NCBI GenBank assembly: GCA_019009955.1 | Contig: CM032230.1 | Coordinates: 29,091,001-29,155,000, forward strand | Direction of reading: 5' to 3' | DNA: 64,000 nucleotides | Source of the DNA: Riptortus pedestris | Lineage: Eukaryota; Arthropoda; Insecta; Hemiptera; Alydidae | In this document: in pieces, positions 33,552 through 44,176 of the stretch | Layout of the letters: the number at the start of each line of letters is the position of its first letter | Numbering within the stretch: the first letter of the stretch is position 1 | Program-made: the position numbers and the translations under genes | Notes under the pieces: generated by a model | The model's database searches: none | What the model saw: only the letters and a program-made list of their open reading frames with translations | Told to the model about the DNA's origin: nothing

Positions 33552-33770
33552 GTGGAACCTTTGTGCATTGATTTCTTCTAAAAATGTTAAATACGTTTTC
33601 GTTTCACATGGAATTGAAACGATATCAACAATCTTCGGCTTTCGTGACTGTTTTTTTATTACCCTTTGACTCCTAAACGGCTGAACTGAATTTTATCAAA
33701 CGTGTGTTAGATTATACTAATCCGCAAAAATGTGTTCTCATTATAAAAATATAATTAATAACTTCAATTT
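33552..33770 (+). mobile_element. Helitron 5' fragment
   Basis: 'gtgcattgatttcttctaaaa', 'cgttttcgtttcacatggaatt' and 'ctaaacggctgaactgaattttatcaaa' match 24210-24390 in order. It starts at a TA tract, as the other copy does. Confidence 0.6.
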
Positions 33771-35269
33771 AATATCAATAAACTTTAGTAAAATGAGTAT
33801 TAGTTATTGGAGTATACATTCATTTTGTATCAAATTGCTGCGCAGAGAGCCCCTTTGAATTGAGAGTGGAACTTGCCTTAACAACAACTTCATCTACCAC
33901 AGGTGGACAAGCCACTGTGCAAATATCGGTCAACGAACGACAACCAGAGCGTTCGTTAGCCCTGATTTGATTGGCGGGTACTTGAAGGGAATCAGCTAAC
34001 GAACTGATTGGCCTTACTCGAGGTTCGGAGTTCTGGCGGTTTCACAAGCCAGTAGAACGTCTGTCATCCGGTCAGATGCGCATGAGCGGACGATGGCCGA
34101 TGTGTTGGGGTTAACGTTGGCCCCAAAATATTGGTTGTCAGGGGTTTGCTTCGTTGGTAGAGATTTGAGCAGTGTGTACGAAAATGATAGACAACTTGAA
34201 AAGGGGCTCTTAACAGTGCCCTAAGCAATATTTATTCAACACGTCACCATTACCATCTCGTAGCAGTCATAAGGTCCACATAATTACAAAGCCCTCCCGG
34301 GCTTCTTCCATAAGTTGGACCGCAGTGGCTATAGGGGATCGTCCACAGAGACCTGGAGTACGAAGAACCCTTCACAATAGGGTATCAGAGCAGGACACAT
34401 GTCACATCTAATGTAATTTTCCAACTGAAGGAAGCATTTAAATCTGAAAATCATTTTAATCAATCAAATTTTAACAAAGAATTAAAACGTTAGCTGCGAT
34501 GTTGGTCCACATAGCCGTGCTATGCGTGATGGAACCGGCAAAGTAACACTACTCATGTGCGGCAATTTATTAGTATTTTAAATGTCTTAACATTCTTTCA
34601 AAACTGCATTCCAAGTAGAATCACATTAATTTTAAATGACCAACGTTTAAAGTGAATGTAAGCCTTATTTGACCATGTACTTTCGGTGCCAACCCCATCA
34701 TTAGAGCCCAGCTATAATTGACTCGGATCTCCCTTCTAGCACAAATCACAATTTCTTTTATTTTTGAAACAGGCCGAAGCATTGCTTTTTATGTAGCCCC
34801 CTTGAACCTATTTCACTGTGAATAAAAACGTATTCGTATGACTACTAGGCCAAGATATGTACGGACGTCACGAAGGGACCTCAACATTTTCGTGCTTGCA
34901 TAACCATCAATGCAATACAGTCTTTCTTTTCACTTAACTCCGGAGGTAACTCAAAATCGTCTTTAGCGTTTCTAGTACAAAGTAAATTTACATATACTAA
35001 TATACATTTATTTATTATTTCTAGTGACTTTTTTTATTATATTATTATTTATTTAAATGAGTCCCGGAAAGACGGTGATTCACTCTTCAGTCAGTAGTAC
35101 TCAAAAAAGGAAACCAAGAAAAAAAAGGGAGAAAAGAAATAAGATTCTCATTGAAGCAATAGAATACAGTGATCCCCTAAACCATTAGCATACCATATGT
35201 ATGAAAACATCAGGGTAATGAAAATAATATTAATTAATTAAAATATAAATACAGCACACATTCATAAAT
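33771..35269. other. Unassigned sequence including a GC-rich island
   Basis: 33840-34400 is one of the least AT-rich parts of the window (see the regulatory entry). The remainder is AT-rich with no gene recognised. Confidence 0.4.
33846..34210. promoter_or_regulatory. GC-richer island with promoter-type words or MITE-like ends
   Basis: Two ATTGG (inverted CCAAT) boxes, one in the composite TTGATTGGCGGG that also resembles an E2F site, lie at 33967-34012. GCGCATGAGCG, near an NRF-1-type word, is at about 34078. A 10-bp inverted repeat GTTCGTTAGC/GCTAACGAAC spans 33951-34004. The island is bracketed by AGAGCCCCTTT (33846-33856) and its reverse complement (34200-34210), which could instead mark a 365-bp MITE. 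No associated coding exon is visible. Confidence 0.2.
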
Positions 35270-35375
35270 CTGAAGCCCCACCCCGGCTAGGAAATGGTGG
35301 TAACCTGTAGATAGCCCGTCTTAAATAGCCGTAATAGCAAAAATTGGAATTAAATAAATATTAATAACAACAAGA
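35270..35375 (+). repeat. SINE 3' part
   Basis: 'gccccaccccggctaggaaatggtggtaacctgtagatagcccg' then a decayed tail with ATTAAATAAATATTAATAAC. Confidence 0.7.
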
Positions 35376-35589
35376 GCCAAAAATAACAAAAGAACAAAGT
35401 AAAAATAAAATTTTAAAAATGTATACCTACTAATGGAATAGAATGACAAAATTTTAGACTATAGTATGTTACATATATTGTTTTTTTAAATGTATACTGA
35501 TTATGACTATGTATTTACTGTTATGGTTTTCGTTATTAAAAAACAAGAAAGTTATTTATTTCATTTAAAAGGGGGCTTATGATAGCTAT

Positions 35590-35785
35590 ATAAATTAAGG
35601 CATTGGTTACAACATCTAATGGTAAACCTAGAGTGACAAGTTCAATTCTCGCCTGGGCAGTAGGAATTTATTTAGTCACGAACTCATTATATATAATTCC
35701 AGCCTTGTTATAAATTGGTGGTAACCTATAGATAACTCCCCCAATTAGCCGAGTATCACAATGTGAATGTTCATAAATAACATTT
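35590..35785 (+). repeat. tRNA-derived SINE
   Basis: 'atggtaaacctagagtgacaagttcaattctcgcctgggcagtagg', body 'gtcacgaactcat' and 'ggtggtaacctatagataac', tail with TAAATAAC. Confidence 0.8.
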
Positions 35786-36472
35786 TTTTTTTTAATATGA
35801 CAGATAAAACACTTCTAAAATGTCAACTATTCCATTAAATTGAGTAACTTCTTCACACCGCGTAACTAATCAATTCAATCTATGGATTTAATTAAAGTAG
35901 AGAAAGAGTCTCAGTAAGTAGAAGAATCAAATTTAACAAAACAGAGAATAGTTAAACGTAATAAAATAAACGACAAGGAACATAAAACGGTGTCTATATT
36001 TTTTATTCACACCAAGAAGGTATATTGCCCTCCTGGGTCTAATAAATTCTTCAATGGCTATAAAAGTAATTAAGCGGAAAAGGAGAACTTAAAATACTTT
36101 CCGTTGAGTGTCAAATGTGTTCTTATTTGATATTTAAAACAGATGATTATAGAACCCCTGGGACCTAACCAGCAATGAGCTCGCTGTAGATAACATTTAG
36201 GCCCATGGAGAATACATATTAGTTGGCAGAATCAATTTCACTTCCGCAGCTAACGTGCTAAAGAGTGCCACTAAGTAGAATTGACCTATATATTACATTC
36301 TTTTCTTATTAAATTCCTATATATTAAACTGTATTTCATTCCCAAGATTGTGGAGCTAGAATCTTAAACATTATAGTTGTCGATTGCGACATTTCTCCAG
36401 TGGTGTCAGTATTGCGGGTTTCCACAATTTTCCAATTGGCTTCAATAAATTATATTATAAGGTATAAATTAT
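35786..36472. other. AT-rich unassigned sequence
   Basis: Nothing recognised. Confidence 0.4.
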
Positions 36473-36620
36473 TTTTAGCAGATTTCCCTTAAGGGATGTT
36501 AGTTATTGAGGTTGTACTCATGATGCGATTTTCGAATTTTTTTTTCAAATATCCATCAATCCTACCTAGGAGATGATTAAAATGAGGCCCGTTCAAAATT
36601 TTATATATATATATATATTG
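36473..36620 (+). mobile_element. HINE-like 5' end up to (TA)n
   Basis: TTTTAGCAGATTTCCCTTAAGGGA at its start, 'ttattgaggttgtactcatgatgcg', 'atccatcaatcctacctagg', then TA at 36601-36619 where the copy stops. Confidence 0.85.
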
Positions 36621-36938
36621 ATTGATTGAGAAAAAACTATTTTATATATATTTTATAAACATAATAAACCATTAAAACAGTTTGCTGAAGAAATATATGA
36701 CTTCCTGAATTATTTGAAACTGAAATACAGTTAAATTATTTAATTATTCAGCATTGAATCCAAAAATTTGTTTTTGTTTTTATTTTATTTTTCTATGTTG
36801 TATAATATTTTATTGTACAAATATTTTATGTTATTATAGTTAAAAAAAAATTATATAAATATGTACTAATTGTTGTACAGGATGTGTGGTAAATGAACTC
36901 TCTTCCTGTAGGCTTACTTCAGGAATGAAATAAATAAA

Positions 36939-36939
<1 letters not shown>
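36621..36939 (+). repeat. Probable LINE 3' UTR and tail
   Basis: AT-rich sequence ends 'cctgtaggcttacttcaggaatgaaataaataaaat'; a GAAATAAATAAA terminus of this kind is common in CR1/Jockey-type LINEs. No coding part is identified, so this is weak. Confidence 0.3.
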
Positions 36940-37014
<75 letters not shown>

Positions 37015-37290
37015 CCGCTCTAGCGGACGCAATTATTGCCTTATCGTTTCCAAACTCGATGTTTAATCGTTTTTTGTAAAAAGAAAGATCAAGTTCATTA
37101 ATGGCTGAAATCGGAACAATAAGAGGGGGAAGGAATTTCGAAAATTCGAAATATCTTGGATCGAAAAATGGTATAGAGCCAATCTTATTGCAATTTCTAT
37201 TTTTTTTATTAAATATTGCCATATACATTGATTCTCTATCTTAAATATTAACCGAGATATTTGCATTTTTCAGTTTGCTGCCTTGAGCAA
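36940..37290 (+). mobile_element. HINE-like 3' part starting at (TA)n(GT)n
   Basis: TA (36942-36978) and GT (36979-37011), then 'gctctagcggacgcaattattg', 'ggctgaaatcgga', 'tggatcgaaaaatggtatag', 'taaatattaaccgagatatttgc' to about 37290; the 3' tip is missing. Confidence 0.8.
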
Positions 37291-37605
37291 TCACTTCAAA
37301 ATGATTAGGGGAAATTGATTTTGTGAAACAGAAAAAAAAAGAAGTGATTTTTTGTATTATTGAAACTGTACTTTACAGGCAAAGGCAATTTTAGGCTGTA
37401 AGTAGAAAAAGATATTTCAATGAATTAAATAGTTGCATGGTGTAAGATAATGTATTTAACTACATTTTTTTCTAAATTTGCATAGAAATAAGCCCTTGAG
37501 AAAGAGTTTGGGCTTATGAGCATGCGACTAAATTGTAGAAATTATATTCTAACTAATGGCTCGAAAAAACGTTGATATATATTATTGAAACTATACCAAA
37601 CAAAC
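37291..37605. other. Unassigned sequence
   Basis: AT-rich, nothing recognised. Confidence 0.4.
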
Positions 37606-37780
37606 ATTATTATTCATTAACGTCCACTTTTTGCTGTTATGACTAAATTGGGCCATGTTATCTACAGTTTATCACCATTTTCTAGTTAGGGGGGAACATG
37701 GTTTTTATTTCATGAGCGACCGAATAAACTCCTACTGCCCAGGCGGGAATCGAAGTCACAACTCTAGGTATACCACTTAA
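37606..37780 (-). repeat. tRNA-derived SINE
   Basis: 'attattcattaacgtccactttttgct', 'gcccaggcgggaatcgaagt' (reverse B box) and 'aactctaggtataccac' in reverse order. Confidence 0.8.
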
Positions 37781-38290
37781 CAGAGGCGAATTTATCCACG
37801 GAAAATTCCGTCAAGGTAACCAATGCAAACTTGGCAACAACAAGAGAGTATGTGCAATTAAAGAAAAAAAATCGGGAATAAGATTCCAGTGTTGCTCTAT
37901 TGACATTTCAAGAAGATAGGAATTTATAGTGTCAGTCCTTTATTTTTGACATTTGTCGCCCACGTGTTTCTCTTCTTTGAGTTATCAGTCTTATCAATCA
38001 CTCGTAAAGGAAGAAGGAAAAGACAAGAAGGGAAATCCTTATAAAGCAAAGACGCCTTTAAATGCAAGGTCATCAGCTCCAACTTATTAACGGTGAAAGG
38101 AACAATAATCTTAATCGGTCTCCTTGTTCGTCATCAGTTCCACTGATCACTCAATCAACCGCTCTCAACATTAGCTCCATCTTGTTTGCAATGGAGCAGG
38201 ATAGTCTACTATGGACTAATACTACAATTTGTTGAAAATAAACAAATAATTCATCAAAAATCCTTCGTGAGCTTTATACCAGTTTCTTAG
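37781..38290. promoter_or_regulatory. Repeat-free patch, candidate cis-regulatory element
   Basis: No family repeat. It has words typical of transcription-factor sites: CCACGTG (37961), AAGGTCATCAG, TTATCAGTCTTATCAATCA, TCCTTATAAAG and AACAATAATC. No coding stretch. The inference is weak; any 500-bp sequence will show some such words. Confidence 0.15.
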
Positions 38291-38293
38291 TTT

Positions 38294-38932
38294 TCAGTAG
38301 ATTTCCCCAAGGGAAATCAGCAAACGAAGCTGTACCCATTACGAGATTTCAAACATTTCCACAAATATCCATCGATTTATATATATACGTATGCCTATTA
38401 CCACTCTAGCAGTCGTATTTTGTTTTCAATCGGTACCAAACTCGATAAATAAACGTTTAATGTAAAACTAATGATCAAGTTCCTTAACGGGTGAAAGCGG
38501 AAGAGGAGGGGGGTTTAGAGGGAAGAAATATTGAAAATTCAAAACATCCCCTTTATTTTATGTCGGATCGAAATATTTTATAGGACCAATCTTAATGCAA
38601 ATTTAATTTTCTATAGGTTTTGTTAAATACATGTTTCCTCCATCTTCAATAATAAACGAGATGTTGGTATTTTAAAATTTTCAGAACTCAGTAAACCCCC
38701 ATTTTTAGTCATCGCACATTAAAAATAAGCGAATATATGATGAGAAGTCTTATTCGAAGCATAAATAACAAATAATAACTTCGCCAAGTATGATTTAATT
38801 GACCACTCACTCCCACTAATCAGATTTTTTTTTTTTTTGGGTGGGTGGAAATAGAGAATATATATACAGTAGTGTGTCATTCCACCATATGGAAAATTTG
38901 CTTAGGGTTCGCAGCCCATGGGTGAAGTTTTT
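38294..38932 (+). mobile_element. HINE-like copy, near full length, no long TA tract
   Basis: It starts TTCAGTAGATTTCCCCAAGGGAAATCAGC, has only TATATATATA at the TA position, passes all family blocks, and ends CTTAGGGTTCGCAGCCCATGGG then GAAGTTTTTC. Confidence 0.85.
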
Positions 38933-39347
38933 CTTTCTCAACTTATTATCAATAGTGTCACTTATGTGAATCAAGAAACAAACATTATACTCGTATCATC
39001 CTATTAAATGCAACAATTAATTCATTTTAATTGTATTGGATTCCCAGAATAATATGAGGCTCTCAGAATAATATTAAGTGGCAAATAAACCATTTTCAAT
39101 AGTCAAACACTATCCATCAATAAAGGCATCATGAGGAATATTCCATCACACCAGTAAAGGTATGACTGGAGAAAGTTCGATTCAAGGCCACAGTTTGTTA
39201 GATAGCCATCCCTGGGTAGCCTGTAACCTGCATATGCTGACTAATGATAGGCATTGCTAGTGTCAGTATGCAGACTACAACTTTAATCTACCCTCCAGTC
39301 TTGCCTCACTGGCATGTTGTAAGTGAGAATTTAGACAGAGAGGGGAA
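38933..39347. other. Unassigned sequence
   Basis: Nothing recognised; a 64-codon open stretch begins at 39244 and runs into the HINE-like fragment, so it is not a gene. Confidence 0.4.
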
Positions 39348-39474
39348 TATAAAAAATTTTGAACGGGCCTCACTTTCGTCATCTTCGAGGAAGAGATCGA
39401 TGGGGATTAGAGAAACGTTTTCTAAAATAGCATCATGAGTACAACCTCAAAAGCTGAATCCCTTAAACCAAAAG
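39348..39474 (-). mobile_element. HINE-like 5' end fragment
   Basis: 'attttgaacgggcctcactttcgtcatc', 'gatcgatggggatta', 'atagcatcatgagtacaacctca' and a decayed terminal palindrome. Confidence 0.75.
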
Positions 39475-39831
39475 CTAAAAGCCAGTAACACAGATTTGGT
39501 GACAGAAAATATCATTTATCCAGCTTAACCACTGATGAAATATAATAGCTGGAAATCACCGAAGAAGATCTAGTCCAATCCCGCAATTCTAATCTCTGTA
39601 TCAGAATGCTATGAATGAATGAAAATGGTTTGTCAAAGGAGCGAAATGTCTCCCTTATCCTGTTATGCCGGTTTTACAAGGACGAATGAACAGTGAGTCA
39701 AGTATAATTCCATCAACTGGAATAAAAGTAACCTCGCCTCAGAAATTGGCGCATTTCCAACAGTAATCAGACTTTTTTTTTTTTTTTTTAACTTTATTTA
39801 TGAAGAAATGTTGTGTCCGTAGAAAATCTTG
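39475..39831. other. Unassigned sequence
   Basis: Nothing recognised; a T15 run lies near 39775. Confidence 0.4.
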
Positions 39832-40040
39832 TGTTGAGGTTAGCCATGTTACTTAAGGAGTTGGTGTTAATGAACTCTGTAAGCCTTTAGCAGTGGATTA
39901 GATTCCAACATGAATGATAGAGATTTATTTAGTGCAGAACTCATTAGATAAAATTCTTTGTCCCACCCATCCTGGATAGTAAAGAGTGGTAACCTGTAGA
40001 TGTCCCTTCCCGATTAGCGCAAGTAATAAATAACATTTTT
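39832..40040 (+). repeat. tRNA-derived SINE, diverged
   Basis: 'tgttgaggttagccatgttac', 'gcagtggattagattccaaca', 'gtgcagaactcattagata', 'agagtggtaacctgtagatgtccc', tail AATAAATAAC. Confidence 0.75.
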
Positions 40041-40224
40041 TTATTCCATAGAAAGTACTACGACAAGAAGATTTTAACATGGACTACAAAAATTCCATTT
40101 ATAAAGCAATAGGTATTGAATTAGGGTATTAGGAAAAAATGTTAAGTCGATGTCTGTATTCCTCGAAATAGGCCCTTAAAACAGACCTCATTTTTGTCAA
40201 GTTCTAGGTAAGAGCTATGGTCAG

Positions 40225-40330
40225 CCCTTAAGGCGATAGTTTTAATCCCATTTGGTCAACTTAGAGTTCTGTATACACGTTTAATTCCAACCTGGGTAAT
40301 AGGAATTTATTTAGTGGGGAGTTCATTAAA
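40225..40330 (+). repeat. SINE cut short by a HINE-like insertion
   Basis: 'ggcgatagttttaatcccatttgg' through 'aacctgggtaataggaatttatttagtggggagttcattaaa', where the HINE-like end begins. Confidence 0.7.
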
Positions 40331-41295
40331 GAAAAGTCCGTCACGCAGAGGCTGCGTAAACTAAGCAGAAACTTCCCTCGAGAAGTTTAATAATTGATGA
40401 ATCTACATATTGGTAACACAACACCACCGTCAACTTTAAGTGAATAACTACAAACGAAAATAAGAAACCCCCCCGACGGTAGATTCTGAAAGGTAAACAA
40501 AAAGGTCTGTCAGCTTCACACCAGATAGAAAAACAATTACTGAAATATATCAAAATATAGCATATTAATTTTATTGAAAACTATTACCTATATTCAGCAC
40601 TGAAATTTATAATGATCCGGAATAATTTATATCTCAATCAAATTTTAGTAGTCCAAGATCATAAGACGGAGGGGGGTCACCGGAAACAATATAAAGGTCT
40701 CTTGAAAACAATATTTGGTATTTAAGCTTAGAATAATGTGATTTATTATTTAACAGAGTATTGTGTATGTAACATGAGTAGAAGTGGGGGTTTCCTGAAT
40801 GCAATGGAAAATGCAAATATCTCGGTTAATATTCAGGATATAACAATATTTATAGTTCATTTAATTTGCAATAAGATTGTTCTATACAATTTTTCAATCG
40901 GACGTATAGTTGAATTGTCGAAAATCTCCCTCTAAACCCCCCCCCCTCCCACTTGTCCAATTTCAGCCATTAACAACTTGATCTTTCATTTTTCATAAAA
41001 CAATTAAATATTCAGTTTGGTAACGATCAAACAAACATTTTAACCGCTAGAACGTTAACAGGCAAATCACTTTCGGTGCGTTGGCACAATTCTCAAGCAT
41101 ATCGTTAGTTGTACTCGGCGTTACTGAACCTAAAGCACTATGCTACGTGTACTCGAAGTTAGATAAAAGTATATATACTGGCGGAACCAACGCACTATCC
41201 ATTATGCAATAGTATTTTAATTAGTACTGGTGAGTTTTCGAGGAACGCTATGAAAAATAGATCCATGAATACAACCTCAACAATCGATTTTCCTA
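40331..41295 (-). mobile_element. HINE-like copy, variant C, with a foreign insert at the TA position
   Basis: Starts GAAAAGTCCGTCACGCAGAGGC and shares the variant C region with 17294-17790. It reaches 'aacgttaacaggcaaatcac' at 41070. Instead of (TA)n, ~130 bp of unrelated sequence follows; then 'ttttcgaggaacgc..tgaaaaatag' and 'atgaatacaacctcaacaatcgatttt' close the element, decayed. Confidence 0.75.
41071..41200. mobile_element. Short insert with 9-bp inverted ends
   Basis: GTGCGTTGG (41076-41084) and CCAACGCAC (41187-41195) are inverted, about 120 bp apart, GC-richer than the host element, and sit exactly where the TA tract normally is. It may be a tiny MITE; no target duplication was confirmed. 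Confidence 0.4.
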
Positions 41296-41396
41296 GAGTA
41301 ACCATTGATTCGGAGAAGACCATTGGAAGAATGACGGTCCCTGTCATTCATGAGAAATTTCAAGAAGAAGTTATTTAATTAAATACTGCATATTAA

Positions 41397-41954
41397 AAAA
41401 AAAGACCGTCACGCAAGGGCTGCATTAACTAAGTAGATTTCCCACATGTTCCAAGTATTTGCATATCGTTTCAAAACGTAGAAGTTGGATGAGAACAATA
41501 TTTGATATTCAGGCTTCAAATAAAGTACTTTAAAATACAACAGCTTATCGTTAATATGATATGAGTAGGAGTGGGGGTTTACTGAAGGCCGAAAACTAAA
41601 AAATGCAAATATCTCGGATAATAATCAAGATTGTGAAAAAAAACGTATATAACAACATTTACAAAACATTACATTTGCAATAAGATTGGGTCTATACAAT
41701 TTTTGATACCACGCATAATTAAGAACTTTCGAAATTTCCCCTCTAAACTCACTCCCACTGGTCGAATTTCAGCCATTAACTAACTAGATCTTTAGTTTTA
41801 CTTAAAACGTTTACATATCGAGTATGGTATCGACGAAACAAAAATTACGTTAACAAATGTAGACATCTCCTGGGCAGGATCGATGGACTTATGAGGAAAT
41901 GTTTCGACGAGTACGACCCCAATACCTGAGTTCTCTTCAAGGAAATCTGCAAAG
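41397..41954 (-). mobile_element. HINE-like copy without TA tract
   Basis: AAAAAGACCGTCACGCAAGGGC at the left; 'gatatgagtaggagtgggggttt', 'gcaaatatctcggataataatc', then 'attacgttaacaaatgtagacatctcctgggcagg' with the TA tract lost; ends GGAAATCTGC at about 41950. Confidence 0.85.
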
Positions 41955-41984
41955 AACATACTTAACTATTGTACAAAAACAAAT

Positions 41985-42564
41985 AAAAGTCCGTCACGCA
42001 GGGGCTGCGTAAACTAAGCAGATTTCCCATGTGAAGTTTTACAATAGAGAAATCACAATACCACCGTGATTAAATACAAACGGTTATGAGAAATCATCCA
42101 GTTAATTAAAATAAATTCCCAACTAAACGGCTGAAGGAGGGGGGTGGGGGCGTATGAACAGAACGTATTTGCATAAATCTCAAAAAGTAACGAAGGTAAA
42201 GTAAGGTAAGAAACGATAGGTAAGGTTAGAAGAAGCTTCCACCTTAGTCGATCAGTGACGGAAATGGCCGAACTATACCCGACCACAGACTTCATAAAAA
42301 TGAAAATATCTCGGTTAATATTCAAGATAGAGAATAAATGTATATGACAATATTTATAGTCAATTTAATTTGCAATAAGATCGGTTCTATACAATTTTTC
42401 AATCCGATGCATAACAACGGAGATATTTGGAATTTTCGAAAACCCCCCCTCCCTGTAGTCCGATTTCAGCCAGTAACGAACTTGATCTGTCTTTTTACAT
42501 AAAACTGTTAAATATCGAGTTTCGTAACGATCAAACAACAATTGCGACCGCTAGAGCGTTAACA

Positions 42565-42612
<48 letters not shown>

Positions 42613-42733
42613 GGAACGGACCTCATTTTCGTCATCACTGGGTAGGATCGATGGACATTTGAAGAAATTTTTCGAAAATCGCGTCATGAGTACGACCTCA
42701 ATAGCTGATCCCTCTAAGGGAAATCTGCAAAAA
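41985..42733 (-). mobile_element. HINE-like copy, near full length
   Basis: AAAAGTCCGTCACGCAGGGG, hairpin CGCAGGGGCTGCG, 'ccaccgtgattaaatac', C-run, 'gcgaccgctagagcgtt', (TA)n 42569-42608, 'ggaacggacctcattttcg' and GGGAAATCTGCAAAA at the end. Only 30 bp separates it from the previous copy. Confidence 0.9.
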
Positions 42734-42743
42734 TCTGTTCACC

Positions 42744-42977
42744 ATGAAGTGTGCCAAAGGGACTGTTGTTCCTTCTCAAGGTGCATTTATAAAAAGAGTA
42801 ATGATCCACTTCAATCAGGTTCTACTTAGCTGCCAATACTCAGGTAAACTCCGAGACGTCCGACACGAGCGAGTACACATTTCAAGTCTGCCCACCTCTC
42901 GTCAAAACATTTCACAACTCCAACAACTTCTGGACTATCACAGAGTGATTAGTGTCTGCTTTCCGTTAATCTTATAA
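42744..42977 (+). CDS. Open stretch of unknown nature
   Basis: A 77-codon frame from ATG at 42744 to TAA at 42977, less AT-rich than its surroundings. It begins MKCAKGTVVPSQGAFIKRVM and includes SLPTSRQNISQLQQLLDYHR. A good donor-like CAG|GTAAAC occurs at about 42843, so only the first third might be exon. The reverse strand is also open over part of it. No domain recognised; host exon, transposon remnant and chance are all possible. Confidence 0.2.
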   Translation: MKCAKGTVVPSQGAFIKRVMIHFNQVLLSCQYSGKLRDVRHERVHISSLPTSRQNISQLQQLLDYHRVISVCFPLIL

Positions 42978-43132
42978 ATTTACCTCCTGTTTACAGTTTA
43001 CATTACATTAGACGTACAACGAAAAATGTTATAAAAATAAGCTGGGGAAAACAACTATCGTTTAGTCAGTTATCACTCACTCATCAAGCTCTTATCGCAT
43101 GAGGATGAGAAACGTGAAATTTCGATGTCATT

Positions 43133-43496
43133 ATTAGATTTCCTTTAAGGGGGTTGAGTTCGAAAAATTACTTCTAAAGTCCATTAATTCAACACAGGAA
43201 ATGACAAAAATGAGGCCTGTTCAAAATTAAACATTTGTCTGTTAATTCACAATTTATGTTCTTTCGAAACCAAACTCGATATTATACCTAACGGGCAAGT
43301 TCGTTAATGGCTGAAATTAGAGCAGTGGAAGGTAAGGTTTTTTAGAGGGGTAAGTTCAACAATACAAAATGTCTCTGTTATTATTCGTTGCATGGAAAAA
43401 ATATATATATTTCTTGTTTATTGCAGATGTAATGTTCTATAAATTTTGTTATATACATTTATTCTCTATCTTGAGTATTAACCGAGATGTTTGCAT
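43133..43496 (+). mobile_element. HINE-like copy, diverged
   Basis: 'agatttcctttaaggg', 'attcaacacaggaaatgac', 'gaggcctgttcaaaatt', 'tttgtctgttaattcacaatttatg', 'gttaatggctgaaattagagcagtgg', 'tcttgagtattaaccgagatgtttgca'; the next copy begins within its end. Confidence 0.75.
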
Positions 43497-44118
43497 TTTA
43501 GTAGATTTCTCTTAAGGGAATTCAGTTATTGAGGTTGTACTTAAGCGTTTCATGCAAAACTTAAGATCAAGTTCGTTAACGGTTAAATTTGGTCCGGGAA
43601 GGAGTGGTTTTAGAGGAAGGTGGGAATTTCGAAAATTCAAAATATCTCCGTTATCCTCGATTGGATCGAAAAATTGTATAGAATCAATCGTATTGTTAAT
43701 TTATGTAGTTGCCTATAAATTTTGTTATATTTTCATAAATATTATTATTAACAGAGATATTTGGTTTATTTAATGTTCAGACTTCAGCAAACCCCCACTC
43801 CAAATCAAGCCATATTAACAATAAGTTTTTATTTCATGAACCAATTCATTCGAAGCCTTTTTCATTCAACATTAAATATCATATTAGTTAATGGCTAAAT
43901 TGGATCAAGGGTGAGGGGGTGGGGTAAGGAGGCAATTGAAGACTCAAAATATCTCTGTTATTATGAGTCGGATCAATATGTGTTATAGAACCAATCTTTT
44001 AGCAGATTTCCTTTAAGGGAAATCAGCTATTGAGGTCGTACTCATGACGCGATTTTTGACAAATTTCTTCAAATGTCCATCGATCCTACCCAGGAGATGA
44101 CGAAAATGAGGTCCCTTC

Positions 44119-44176
<58 letters not shown>

